64,000 nt of DNA from positions 496,001 through 560,000 of the forward strand of contig NZ_LMOZ01000001.1 of NCBI RefSeq assembly GCF_001423695.1, read 5' to 3'. The stretch comes from Leifsonia sp. Leaf336. GTDB taxonomy: Bacteria > Actinomycetota > Actinomycetes > Actinomycetales > Microbacteriaceae. Shown piece after piece: positions 25,788 through 33,778 of the stretch (position 1 is the stretch's first letter; every line of letters starts with the position of its first letter). Under the pieces are notes generated by a model that was not told the DNA's origin, ran no database searches, and worked only from the letters and a program-made list of their open reading frames with translations. Position numbers and translations under genes: made by a program.

Positions 25788-26895
25788 GGCGACGCACCTC
25801 CCCGGCGAGCACCCGGCGCACCGCTTCGGCGCGCGCCGGCTTGCCCGAGGCCGTGCGCGGGAGCGCGCCGAGGTACCACCGTCGCGGACGGTGCGCCGGC
25901 GCGAGCCGCTCGGCGGCAGCCTCGCGCAGAGAGGCGAGCGAGAGGGCGGAGCCGGCCGGCTCGATCAGTGCCGCCACCAGCGCGCCGACGCGACCGGTCG
26001 GGAGGCCGAACACCACCGCGTCGCGCACGCCGGGCATGCCGCGCAGCGCGGCCTCCACCTCGTCGGGCACGATCGTCGCCGAGGCGCTGAGGATGGCGTC
26101 GTCCGCGCGCCCGAGCAGTCGCAGCCGTTCGCCACCCGGGCCGCCGCGGTCGCCGACCGTCGACTCGAGCACGGCGCGGTCGCCGACCGTCGCCCACGCC
26201 CCGTCGCGCCGCAGCGGACCGTCCGCGCCCGCGTAGCCCGCGGCGACGAACGGCGATCGCACCCACAGTTCGCCGTCGACCACGCGCAGCTCGACGCCGG
26301 GGAACGGCGTCAGCCCGTCGCCGTGGTCGACCGCGACGAACGACAGTTCCGCTGCGCCGTAGTACGCCGTCACCCGGATGCCCGCCTCCTCCGCGCGTGC
26401 ACGCAGCGACGGATCGAGGTGCGAGCCGCCCACGAGAGCGGTCCGCAGCCCCGGCGCCGCGCCGCGCTCGAGGAGACGCCGCAGCCCCTCCGGCGTGCCG
26501 TGGAAGCCATCGGCCGCGGCGACGTCGCCGAGCAGCGGTCGCGGGCCTCCATCGAGGGCATGCGCGAGCGAGAACAGCGTCAGCGATGAGGAGGCAGGGG
26601 CGGGGAGGGCGACAGCGTCCGCGGCTCCCAGCAGCTCGGCGACCGGCGCGAACGACGCCGCCCACGACGCGTGCGTGCGCAGCACGATCCGCGGTGCGCC
26701 GCTGCTGCCGGAGGTGAGGGTCGCCCAGCCGATCCCGTCGAGGTCCGCACGGGAGGCCGCCGCCACGGCGGCCCGCAACTGCTCGGCCGGCCGGCGGGCG
26801 TCGAGCACCAGCGGCACGTCGCCCCTCGCGCGCGCCGACGCGAGCCGGTCGAGCAGCGCCGGGTCGTCGTCGTGCAGCGGGACGATCACCGTCAC
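25777..26895 (-). CDS. AMP-dependent acyl-CoA synthetase (short, MenE-sized)
   Basis: A 372-residue acyl-adenylate-forming enzyme, about 130 residues shorter at the N-terminus than most acyl-CoA ligases and near MenE in size. Seen: P-loop LTSGSSGAPRIV at about residue 60, YGAAELS, GDRAVLE, LLGRADDAILSASATIVPDEVE and the catalytic lysine in RTASGKPAR. The start GTG 26895 overlaps the bioY stop (GTGA). Linked to bioY and a thiolase, it might activate pimelate, biotin or a biotin breakdown product to a CoA ester. Substrate is not visible in the sequence. Confidence 0.82.
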   Translation of the reverse strand: MTVIVPLHDDDPALLDRLASARARGDVPLVLDARRPAEQLRAAVAAASRADLDGIGWATLTSGSSGAPRIVLRTHASWAASFAPVAELLGAADAVALPAPASSSLTLFSLAHALDGGPRPLLGDVAAADGFHGTPEGLRRLLERGAAPGLRTALVGGSHLDPSLRARAEEAGIRVTAYYGAAELSFVAVDHGDGLTPFPGVELRVVDGELWVRSPFVAAGYAGADGPLRRDGAWATVGDRAVLESTVGDRGGPGGERLRLLGRADDAILSASATIVPDEVEAALRGMPGVRDAVVFGLPTGRVGALVAALIEPAGSALSLASLREAAAERLAPAHRPRRWYLGALPRTASGKPARAEAVRRVLAGEVRRLEH

Positions 26896-27536
26896 GAGAC
26901 CGGCGCGCCGTCCCGGTCGCGCGCGGGGGTGGCGTCGGCAGCAGGCTTCGCGGCCCCGGTGCGGCGGAACGCCCGCGGGTACGCCCGCACGAGCGTCACG
27001 ACCACCGCCGTGGCGATGACCGCCTTCACCAGGTCGCCGGGCACGAAGATCAGGCTGGCGAGTGCGGTCTCGGCGAGCGGGAGCCGCGTGACGAGGCTCT
27101 GCACCGGGATGCCGACGGCGTACACGACGAGGATGCCTCCCACCACGACGCCCACGAGGGTGCGCCAGACGACCGGCTTGCGGCCGCCCGCGTGGACGAT
27201 CAGCCCGATGACGAGCGCGCCGAGGATCCACCCGAAGAGGTAGCCGGCCGAGGGCCCGACGAAGACGCCGATCCCGCCGCGGCCTCCTGCCAGCAGGGGG
27301 AGGCCCGCAGCGACGAGCGCGAGCAGCACGGCCATCGAGAGGGCGCCGAGCCACGGCCCGAGCAGTGCGCCGGCGAGCATGACGCCGAGTGTCTGGGCGG
27401 TGATCGGCACGCTTCCGAAAACGGTGAAGCCTCCGGGGAGGCCGAGGACGGCCACGATCGCGGCGGCGACGGCGACCCGGGCGAGGTCGGTGGCGTCGAG
27501 AGAGCGGACGCGGCGGGTGCTGGGGGAGTCGGTCAT
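26892..27536 (-). CDS. bioY: Biotin transporter substrate-binding subunit BioY
   Basis: A 214-residue S-component with six helices. The family segment FGSVPITAQTLGVMLAGALLGPWLG is present, as are GGIGVFVGPSAGYLFGW and the final amphipathic tail. It binds biotin at the cell surface and, with BioM and BioN encoded downstream, forms the ECF uptake system. The ATG follows CGAAGGA and a leader of about 50 nt. Its promoter is the divergent bioY/bioQ region with two 13-bp operators, so biotin-dependent repression is likely. Confidence 0.95.
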   Translation of the reverse strand: MTDSPSTRRVRSLDATDLARVAVAAAIVAVLGLPGGFTVFGSVPITAQTLGVMLAGALLGPWLGALSMAVLLALVAAGLPLLAGGRGGIGVFVGPSAGYLFGWILGALVIGLIVHAGGRKPVVWRTLVGVVVGGILVVYAVGIPVQSLVTRLPLAETALASLIFVPGDLVKAVIATAVVVTLVRAYPRAFRRTGAAKPAADATPARDRDGAPVS

Positions 27537-27569
27537 GGGCCAGTCCTTCGGAGTGAGGGGTCCTTCACC

Positions 27570-27604
27570 TGAACGGTGTTCACCTGAACAGCGTTCACTA
27601 TAGT
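27570..27604. promoter_or_regulatory. Divergent bioY/bioQ-like promoter with two BioQ-type operators
   Basis: Two perfect 13-bp dyads of the form TGAAC-N3-GTTCA lie at 27570-27582 (N3 GGT) and 27585-27597 (N3 AGC). They agree with the published corynebacterial BioQ motif TGAAC-N3-GTTAC. The palindrome ACTATAGT (27597-27604) gives a TATAGT -10 on both strands, so one site can serve both genes. On the plus strand TATAGT ends 6 nt before GTG 27611, a leaderless start. Binding here would block both promoters. Confidence 0.75.
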
Positions 27605-27610
27605 GGTGAC

Positions 27611-28252
27611 GTGACGGGAAACGAAAGCGGCCGCAGGCACACGCGCGACGACGTGGCGGAGACCGCGCTGCGCATCCTCGACGACTACGGCCTGCCCGAC
27701 CTCACCATGCGTCGCCTCGCCGGTGCGCTCGACGTGCAGCCGAGCGCGCTCTACTGGCACTTCCCCAACAAGCAGACGCTGCTCGCCGAACTCGCCGACC
27801 GCATCGTCGCGCGTACGGCCGACACGGCTGCCGATGCCGGCCCCTCCGCGCCCTGGCCCGACCGTCTGCGCGCCGAGTCGGCCGCCCTCCGGAACGCCCT
27901 GCTCGCCTACCGCGACGGCGCGGAGGTCGTCGCCAGCACTTACGCGCTGGGTCTCGGCGACGCCGCGGCGCAGCGACGGCTGGCGGCCGCCGCGGCCGCC
28001 GGCGGCTTCGACGCCGAGACGTCCGAGAGGGCGGCCACCGCCCTCCTGCACTTCGTGCTCGGCCATGTGTCGCACGAGCAGCAGCGGATGCAGTTCGACA
28101 GCATCGGCGTGCTCGCCACAGGGGAGGCCGCGGACCCGCTGGACGTGTCGGACTCGGCGGAGGCCTTCGCGTTCGGCGTCGACCTGCTGGTCGGGGGCCT
28201 CGAACGCCTCGGCGAGCGTGCGGACGCGGCGCTCAGTCGCTCCCGAACGTGA
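27611..28252 (+). CDS. bioQ: TetR-family regulator, probable biotin repressor BioQ
   Basis: A 213-residue TetR regulator: HTH in ETALRILDDYGLPDLTMRRLAGALDVQPSALYWHFPNKQTLLAELADRI, then a helical C-terminal domain (VLGHVSHEQQ). Divergent from bioY with two BioQ-type operators between them, it is the probable repressor of biotin uptake. In known BioQ systems the corepressor signal depends on BirA-linked biotin status; that part is knowledge of the family. Transcription is predicted leaderless from GTG 27611. Its last 20 bp overlap the convergent DUF3566 gene. Confidence 0.8.
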   Translation: MTGNESGRRHTRDDVAETALRILDDYGLPDLTMRRLAGALDVQPSALYWHFPNKQTLLAELADRIVARTADTAADAGPSAPWPDRLRAESAALRNALLAYRDGAEVVASTYALGLGDAAAQRRLAAAAAAGGFDAETSERAATALLHFVLGHVSHEQQRMQFDSIGVLATGEAADPLDVSDSAEAFAFGVDLLVGGLERLGERADAALSRSRT

Positions 28253-28610
28253 CCTTCCAGCCGCCGACGACGTTGGTGGCCAGGTTGAACAGGGCGGCGA
28301 AGATCGCGCCGAGCGCGGAGACGACGATGACCTCCAGCAGCGACACCACCAGGGTGAAGGTCATCACGTTGGCGAAGGTGAGGCCGGAGACGAGCGCCGC
28401 GCCCTGCGCGCCGGCGATGCTCTCGAGGAAGCTGCTCATCGAGGACACCAGTCCGAGCTTGTCGAGCACCGACCAGAGCAGCAACGTGAGCACGACGATG
28501 ACCACGGCCAGCACGAGGCTGATCAGGAACGACATCTTCAGCGCGGACCAGAAGTCGATGTAGACCAGGCGCATCGACGCCCGTTTCTTCTGTTTCGTGC
28601 GTGCCGACAT
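28233..28610 (-). CDS. DUF3566 transmembrane protein
   Basis: A 125-residue protein with a basic start (RTKQKKRASMRLVYIDFWSALKMSF) and two membrane segments, ending FNLATNVVGGWKVTFGSD, which matches DUF3566. In most actinobacteria this gene lies just after gyrA near tRNA genes; here neither is present, so this is a second or relocated copy. Related proteins have been tied to cell division in mycobacteria. Start 28610 follows GGGGAGG. It overlaps the convergent regulator gene by 20 bp. Confidence 0.85.
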   Translation of the reverse strand: MSARTKQKKRASMRLVYIDFWSALKMSFLISLVLAVVIVVLTLLLWSVLDKLGLVSSMSSFLESIAGAQGAALVSGLTFANVMTFTLVVSLLEVIVVSALGAIFAALFNLATNVVGGWKVTFGSD

Positions 28611-28718
28611 CGACGACCTCCCCGTGGTGCCATTCCTCGCCGCTCGCGCGGCTCCCCCTCGGCGAGTCTAACCGACGTCCGGCGGCCGCCGGTGGACCCG
28701 TGACGGCCCTGTGAAACA

Positions 28719-28734
28719 AACCGATCGACCGGTT
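28719..28734. promoter_or_regulatory. AACCG-N6-CGGTT dyad
   Basis: A 5-6-5 inverted repeat 109 bp upstream of the DUF3566 start and 122 bp from the end of the TetR gene. Such dyads are common TetR-family operators. Without knowing the local promoter the assignment is tentative. Confidence 0.35.
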
Positions 28735-28764
28735 ATGCATGTAATATGGGCGTGCGGGGGCGGT

Positions 28765-28814
28765 CGCCCGACCGACGTACATGCTTCGGCAACTGGGGGG
28801 ATGTCGGTCGGGCG
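28765..28814. terminator. 12-bp stem hairpin after the TetR gene
   Basis: CGCCCGACCGAC (28765-28776) and GTCGGTCGGGCG (28803-28814) form a perfect 12-bp stem with a 26-nt loop, 42 bp past the stop of the minus-strand TetR gene. It may end that transcript, but no T-tract follows on either strand. The rest of 28611-28855 holds nothing else recognised. Confidence 0.45.
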
Positions 28815-28855
28815 GTTCCCTTGTGCTGGGAGGCCGCCCAGCGGTCACTCCACTC

Positions 28856-29488
28856 TCACTCCACGATGAGATCGGGCAGGTCCCGCAGGGCGTCCAGCCG
28901 GCCTTCGGCCGCGATGCCCGGCAGGATCACCGTCCACATCTCCCGCACGCGTTGCAGCAGGTCCGCGCGCCGGGTCAGCGTCGCCGACACCAGCTGCACG
29001 CCCGTGAACGCGGGCGAGAGGAAGTGGGCGAACACCGCCGGGTCGACGCTCTCGGCGACATCGCCTTCGGCGATCGCCCGGCGGGTCAGCTCCTCGATCG
29101 CCGAGAACCAGTCCTCGTAGGGTTCGACCACCGGGTGGTCCGTGGAGGCGACGTCGGTGGTCAGCCGGATCCCGGCCTGCACGACGGGATCCTCCAGCAG
29201 CTGATGCGCGAGACTCCGGCTCAGCACGATCAGCGTCTCGAGGGCGGGGCGCCCCTCGGCGAGGATCGCCGCGGAGGCGGCCATGGTGCGGCGGTGCTGC
29301 TCGGCGATCACCGCGAACGCGAGCTCGTCCTTCGAGGCGAAGTGGAAGTACAGGGCGCCCTTCGTCAGGCCCGCCGCGGCCGCGATGTCGGCGATGGAGG
29401 CGAGGCCGTATCCGCGTGCGCCGAAGATCTCTGCGGCGCCGCGGAGGATGGCGTCGCGAGTGACGAGCGCGCGAGGTTGGCTGACCAT
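28856..29488 (-). CDS. TetR-family regulator, gamma-butyrolactone receptor-like
   Basis: A 210-residue regulator whose HTH (TRDAILRGAAEIFGARGYGLASIADIAAAAGLTKGALYFHFASKDELAFAVI) is of the ScbR/ArpA/FarA kind, with the matching ligand domain (LIVLSRSLAHQLLEDPVVQAGIRLTTD; YEDWFSAIEELTRRAI). Streptomyces relatives bind A-factor-like signals. No synthase gene is nearby. It is divergent from the PoxB-like gene, with a GGATCCG dyad at 29532-29552 between them, so that gene is a likely target. Confidence 0.82.
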   Translation of the reverse strand: MVSQPRALVTRDAILRGAAEIFGARGYGLASIADIAAAAGLTKGALYFHFASKDELAFAVIAEQHRRTMAASAAILAEGRPALETLIVLSRSLAHQLLEDPVVQAGIRLTTDVASTDHPVVEPYEDWFSAIEELTRRAIAEGDVAESVDPAVFAHFLSPAFTGVQLVSATLTRRADLLQRVREMWTVILPGIAAEGRLDALRDLPDLIVE

Positions 29489-29531
29489 GTCGAAATCACA
29501 TTAATGCCGCGGACCTATGGGTGTGATGTGC

Positions 29532-29552
29532 GGATCCGAGCAGAACGGATCC
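29532..29552. promoter_or_regulatory. GGATCCG-N7-CGGATCC operator candidate
   Basis: A perfect 7-7-7 inverted repeat centred 55 bp upstream of the TetR start and 96 bp upstream of the PoxB-like gene. Its place between the two divergent starts makes it the best operator candidate for the TetR protein. Binding is inferred. Confidence 0.5.
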
Positions 29553-29637
29553 TGACGCGCTCGCATCGGGCGAGTAGCGTGATCCGTATCGCCGCCAGAC
29601 CGACCGCCGCCGCCGTGCCGACCGAGGAGGACGCCGC

Positions 29638-31371
29638 ATGACAACCGTCGCCGACACCATCGTCCAGATCATCCGGGAGGCCGGGGTCCAGCGGGTCTAC
29701 GGCATTCCCGGCGACTCGCTCAACGGCTTCACCGACGCGCTGAGACGCTCCGACGGCATCACCTGGGAGCACGTGCGGCACGAGGAGGCCGCCGCCTTCG
29801 CCGCCGCGGCCGAAGCCGCGCTCACGGGGGAGCTCGCCGTGTGCGCCGGCAGCTGCGGCCCGGGCAACCTCCACCTCATCAACGGGCTCTTCGACGCCAA
29901 TCGCAGTCGCGTGCCCGTGCTCGCGATCGCGGCGCAGATCCCCGGCCCCGAGATCGGCAGCACGTACTTCCAGGAGACGCATCCCCAAGACCTGTTCCGC
30001 GAGGCGTCCGTCTACACCGAACTGGTCAGCTACCCCGAGCAGCTCCCGCGCATCCTCGAGATCGCGATGCGCACGGCGATCGAGCGGCGCGGAGTGGCCG
30101 TGGTGGTCATCCCCGGCGAGGTCTTCCTCAAGGACAGCGTCGGGCGCCGGCCGTCCGCGCCCATCGTCTACAGTCCCCGGGTGACACGGCCGACGGAGGC
30201 CGAGCTCAGCGCGGCGGCGGACCTCCTGAACGACGCCAAGCGGGTCACCATCCTGGCCGGGGCCGGCGTGGAGGGCGCGCACCCGCAGCTGATCGACATC
30301 GCGGCAGCCCTGCGGGCACCCGTCGTGCACGCCATGCGGGGCAAGGAGTTCGTCGAGTACGACAACCCCTACGACGTCGGGATGACCGGCCTCCTCGGCT
30401 TCTCGTCGGGCTACCGCGCCATGGAGGCCTGCGATGCCCTGCTGATGCTCGGCACCGACTTCCCCTACCAGCAGTTCTATCCGTCGAAGGCGAAGATCAT
30501 CCAGGTCGACATCCGGGGCGAGAACCTCGGCAGGCGCACGCCGATCGATCTCGGCCTGGTGGGCAGCGTGAAGGATACGGTGGAGGCGCTGCTGCCGCTC
30601 CTGAACGACCGGAACGACACCAAGCACCTCGAGTCGTCGCGATCGCACTACCTGAAGGCGCGCAAGAGCCTCGACGACCTGGCGGTCAACGACCGCAACC
30701 GCACGCCGATCCACCCGCAGTACGTCGCCCGGCTGATCAGCGAGCTCTCGAGCGAGGACGCCGTCTTCATCCCGGACGTCGGTTCACCGGTGGTCTGGGC
30801 GGCGCGCTACCTGCGGATGAACGGCTCTCGCCGGCTGATCGGCTCGTTCAACCACGGCAGCATGGCGAACGCGCTGTCGCAGGCGGTCGGCGCGCAGGCG
30901 GCGTTCCCGGGGCGTCAGGTGGTCGCCCTCGCCGGCGACGGCGGTCTGGCGATGCTGTTCGGCGAGCTGCTCACGCTCGTGCAGAACAAGCTGCCGGTGA
31001 AGATCGTCGTCTTCAACAACTCCTCCCTCAATTTCGTGGAGGTCGAGATGAAGGCCGCGGGTTTCGTCAACTACGGCACGGGTCTCGAGAACCCCGACTT
31101 CGCGCGCGTCGCCCAGGCGATCGGCATCCACGGCCAGCGGGTCGAGAAGCCCGACGAGCTCGAGAGCGCGCTGCGCACGGCGTTCGCGCACGACGGTCCG
31201 GCGCTGGTCGACGTGGTGACGGCGCGTCAGGAGCTCAGCATCCCGCCGGCGATCACCGCCGAACAGGTCAAGGGCTTCACGCTCTACGCGCTGCGCACGA
31301 TCATGTCGGGTCGCGGCGACGAGCTCATCGACCTCGCCGACACCAACGTCTTCCGCCGTCTCTTCGACTGA
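29638..31371 (+). CDS. poxB: Thiamine-diphosphate enzyme, pyruvate dehydrogenase (quinone) PoxB-like
   Basis: A 577-residue ThDP enzyme. Three domains are visible: the pyrimidine-binding part with catalytic Glu (WEHVRHEEAAAFAAAAEA), a central FAD-type domain (VTILAGAGVEGAHPQL), and the pyrophosphate-binding part with GDGG..N motif (ALAGDGGLAMLFGELLTLVQNKLPVKIVVFNNSSL). PoxB oxidises pyruvate to acetate and CO2, passing electrons to quinone. The C-terminal membrane-binding helix of E. coli PoxB is not obvious, so another pyruvate oxidase type is possible. Start set by GAGGAGG. Probably under the divergent TetR regulator. Confidence 0.87.
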   Translation: MTTVADTIVQIIREAGVQRVYGIPGDSLNGFTDALRRSDGITWEHVRHEEAAAFAAAAEAALTGELAVCAGSCGPGNLHLINGLFDANRSRVPVLAIAAQIPGPEIGSTYFQETHPQDLFREASVYTELVSYPEQLPRILEIAMRTAIERRGVAVVVIPGEVFLKDSVGRRPSAPIVYSPRVTRPTEAELSAAADLLNDAKRVTILAGAGVEGAHPQLIDIAAALRAPVVHAMRGKEFVEYDNPYDVGMTGLLGFSSGYRAMEACDALLMLGTDFPYQQFYPSKAKIIQVDIRGENLGRRTPIDLGLVGSVKDTVEALLPLLNDRNDTKHLESSRSHYLKARKSLDDLAVNDRNRTPIHPQYVARLISELSSEDAVFIPDVGSPVVWAARYLRMNGSRRLIGSFNHGSMANALSQAVGAQAAFPGRQVVALAGDGGLAMLFGELLTLVQNKLPVKIVVFNNSSLNFVEVEMKAAGFVNYGTGLENPDFARVAQAIGIHGQRVEKPDELESALRTAFAHDGPALVDVVTARQELSIPPAITAEQVKGFTLYALRTIMSGRGDELIDLADTNVFRRLFD

Positions 31372-31383
31372 CGCCGGTCGGCG

Positions 31384-33129
31384 TCAGTTGATGCAGACCT
31401 TGGAGTCGTAGTTGGTGCCCACTCCGGTGGGCGTGGGCGACGGTGCGGGGGCCGTGGAGGCGGCACCGCCTCCGGTGCTCGCGGCCCCCGGAGCGGTGGG
31501 CATCAGCCCGTCGTCGCCGAGCACGACCGTGACGCCGCTGACGCTGCCGGTCTCTTGCACGGCCGCGCCGGGGAGCAGAGCGGCGACGGCCTTCGCCTGC
31601 GCCTCCTGACCCTTCGGGTACTGGATCGTCGTCGTCGCCGTGGTGTCGGCGTCGCCCGGGGTCCCGGTCTTGAAGCCGGCCGCCGAGAAGGTCTGCGTCG
31701 CGGTGCTCGCGGCCCCGTTCTGGCTGCCGCCGTTCAGCACGGTCACGGTGGTGTCCGCCGGCTTGGCCGCCGTGGCGCTGTCGTACGCGGAGGGGACGCC
31801 CTCCAGACTCTGGACGAACGCGGGCATCGCCGCGGTGTCGACCTGCACGATCGACAGGTCCTGGCCGTCCACGGTGATCGTCGGCGTTCCCGAGATCGGG
31901 ATGGTCGCCGACTTGATCTTGCCACCGGTGAGCCCCTGCAGCTGCGCGGCCAGCTGCAGGAAGTTGAGGCCGGGGTCGGTCTCGAGCGAGCCGCTGACGG
32001 CATCGAGCGTCGCGGTCAGCTTGCCCGGGTTGAGCAGGGTGCCCGCCGACAGGAACTTGTGCGCCTCCACCGAGAGGAAGTACTGCTGACGCACCACGCG
32101 GTCGAGGTCCCCGCGGGGGAGGCCGTGACGCTGGCGCACGAACGACAGCGCCTGCTTCGCATCGAGCGTCGAGACGCCCGCTGGGAAGTCCGCTCCGGAG
32201 TACGGGTCGTTCACGGCGTTGTTGAGACACACCTGCACCGGCCCGAGCGCCTGCGCGATCGTGTAGAAGCCGAGGAGCGAGACGCGCACATAGTGGTCGA
32301 TCGTCAGCCCGGTGAGGCCCTGCACCGTCTGGATGAGCAGCTTGGCGCCGCTGGTCGGGTCGCTGCCGCCCCCTCCGAGCGAGAACGCCGAGTTCAGCTT
32401 GTTCATGCCGTGTCCCGGCACGTTCACCCACGAGTCGCGGGGGAGGGAGATGAGCGTCGCCGACTTCCCGTTGGCCGGGATGTGCAGGATCATCATCGTG
32501 TCCGTGTTGGTGCCGCCGCCGTCCTCGGTGGTGCTCAGCTGGTTCAGCTGCTCCTGGGTGGCGTTGTCGGGCCGGTGGTCGTCTCCGACGAGCAGGATGT
32601 TCTGCGTCGTGCCGTCGCCGTGGCCCGAGATGACATCCACGTGGCTGACGCCGCCGACGAAGCGGAAGTAGCTGTACGCCGCGTACCCGCCGACGACGAC
32701 GAGCAGCACCGCGAGCGTGCCGGCCGTCCAGGCGATGATGCGCTTGGCGCGGCGGTGCTTGCGCGGGCCTTTGCCGCCGCGGCCGCCTCCGCCGCTTCCT
32801 CCTGCGCCGCTCCCGCGGCCTCCACCGGTGCCGCCGCCCGCCCCGCCGTCGCCGAAGCCGCCGTCACCCGGCGCCGGGGCCGGTGAGCCGGAGAGCCCGA
32901 ACAGGTCCGAGGCGGGGTCGTTCTGCGGCGGGCCACCCGCTGCGCCCGCACCGGCAGCTCCCGCTGCGGCGCTCCCGCGACCCGAAGGCACGCCGGACGC
33001 CGGTCGCGTCGCCCGCACCGGCCGGCGCGGATCGGCTGCGGGCACGCGTCCGTAGACCTCGGTCGCCGGCTCGCGACGGTCGCGGCCGGCGGCGGAGTCG
33101 TCTCCAGCGGGGAAGTTCGGGCGTCGCAC
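31384..33129 (-). CDS. LytR-CpsA-Psr (LCP) family wall-polymer ligase
   Basis: A 581-residue protein. A long Gly/Pro/Arg-rich cytoplasmic arm (1-125) precedes one membrane helix (about 130-155), the LCP domain (QNILLVGDDHRPDN, TDTMMILHIP, LPRDSWVNVPGHGMNKLN, GVSTLDAKQALSFVRQRH, RVVRQQYFL) and a C-terminal LytR_C domain (about 460 on, VTVLNGGSQNGAAS). LCP enzymes attach anionic polymers or arabinogalactan to peptidoglycan. GTG 33129 lies 6 nt after TAGCGT (33136-33141, minus strand): a leaderless start. The poly-Gly arm is longer than usual. Confidence 0.9.
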   Translation of the reverse strand: MRRPNFPAGDDSAAGRDRREPATEVYGRVPAADPRRPVRATRPASGVPSGRGSAAAGAAGAGAAGGPPQNDPASDLFGLSGSPAPAPGDGGFGDGGAGGGTGGGRGSGAGGSGGGGRGGKGPRKHRRAKRIIAWTAGTLAVLLVVVGGYAAYSYFRFVGGVSHVDVISGHGDGTTQNILLVGDDHRPDNATQEQLNQLSTTEDGGGTNTDTMMILHIPANGKSATLISLPRDSWVNVPGHGMNKLNSAFSLGGGGSDPTSGAKLLIQTVQGLTGLTIDHYVRVSLLGFYTIAQALGPVQVCLNNAVNDPYSGADFPAGVSTLDAKQALSFVRQRHGLPRGDLDRVVRQQYFLSVEAHKFLSAGTLLNPGKLTATLDAVSGSLETDPGLNFLQLAAQLQGLTGGKIKSATIPISGTPTITVDGQDLSIVQVDTAAMPAFVQSLEGVPSAYDSATAAKPADTTVTVLNGGSQNGAASTATQTFSAAGFKTGTPGDADTTATTTIQYPKGQEAQAKAVAALLPGAAVQETGSVSGVTVVLGDDGLMPTAPGAASTGGGAASTAPAPSPTPTGVGTNYDSKVCIN

Positions 33130-33258
33130 ATCAGCACGCTAGAGTGCGCGGCCTGCGAACCGGCTGGTTTCCGGCGGTGTTGCCGGGAATGGCCAGGCGA
33201 TCCCGGTCCCTTTCCCAGCGAGCTCTCGGCTAGGGGATCGGCGGGGCTGCGAGAACCC

Positions 33259-33753
33259 TCACAGACCGGGCACGTCCTCCGGCTCCTCCATTGCGGCGAT
33301 CATGCGCTGCGAGATCGCCAGCAGCTCCTCCTGCTGCTCGTCGCTGAGCGCGTCGAAGAGGATGCGTCGGATGGTGGCCGTGTGCTTCGGGAGGGCGTGG
33401 ACGACCACGCGCCGGCCGTCGCCGCTCAGCCGGATCCACGTGGCCCTGCGGTCCTCCGCGCAGTCTTCGCGCTCGAGGAGGCCGCGCGCCGCCATGCGGG
33501 TGACCTGGTGGGAGACCCGGCTCTTCTCCCAGCCGGTGAGGGTGACGAGATCACGCACCCGCAACCGGCGTCCCGGGGCGCGGACGAGAGTCATCAGCAC
33601 CTCCAGCTCAGAGATCGAGATGCCGTCGTCGCGCTGCAACTGCGCGTCCAGCGCGCGATCGAATCCACGCCTCATCAGGTAGAACGCGTGAAAGAGCTCC
33701 TCTTCGGGCGCGCTGAGCTTGCGCGGGTCTGGTCGGGTGCGCAGGGTCGGCAT
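33259..33753 (-). CDS. MarR-family transcriptional regulator
   Basis: A 164-residue winged-helix regulator: ELEVLMTLVRAPGRRLRVRDLVTLTGWEKSRVSHQVTRMAARGLLERE, wing DRRATWIRLSGDGRRVV, and a final dimer helix. MarR proteins usually control stress or detoxification genes. It lies 25 bp downstream of an unrecognised membrane protein gene on the same strand, and that gene and an FMN reductase are possible targets. Target and ligand unknown. Confidence 0.88.
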   Translation of the reverse strand: MPTLRTRPDPRKLSAPEEELFHAFYLMRRGFDRALDAQLQRDDGISISELEVLMTLVRAPGRRLRVRDLVTLTGWEKSRVSHQVTRMAARGLLEREDCAEDRRATWIRLSGDGRRVVVHALPKHTATIRRILFDALSDEQQEELLAISQRMIAAMEEPEDVPGL

Positions 33754-33778
33754 ACATCATCCTTGCACGGGCTCGTCG

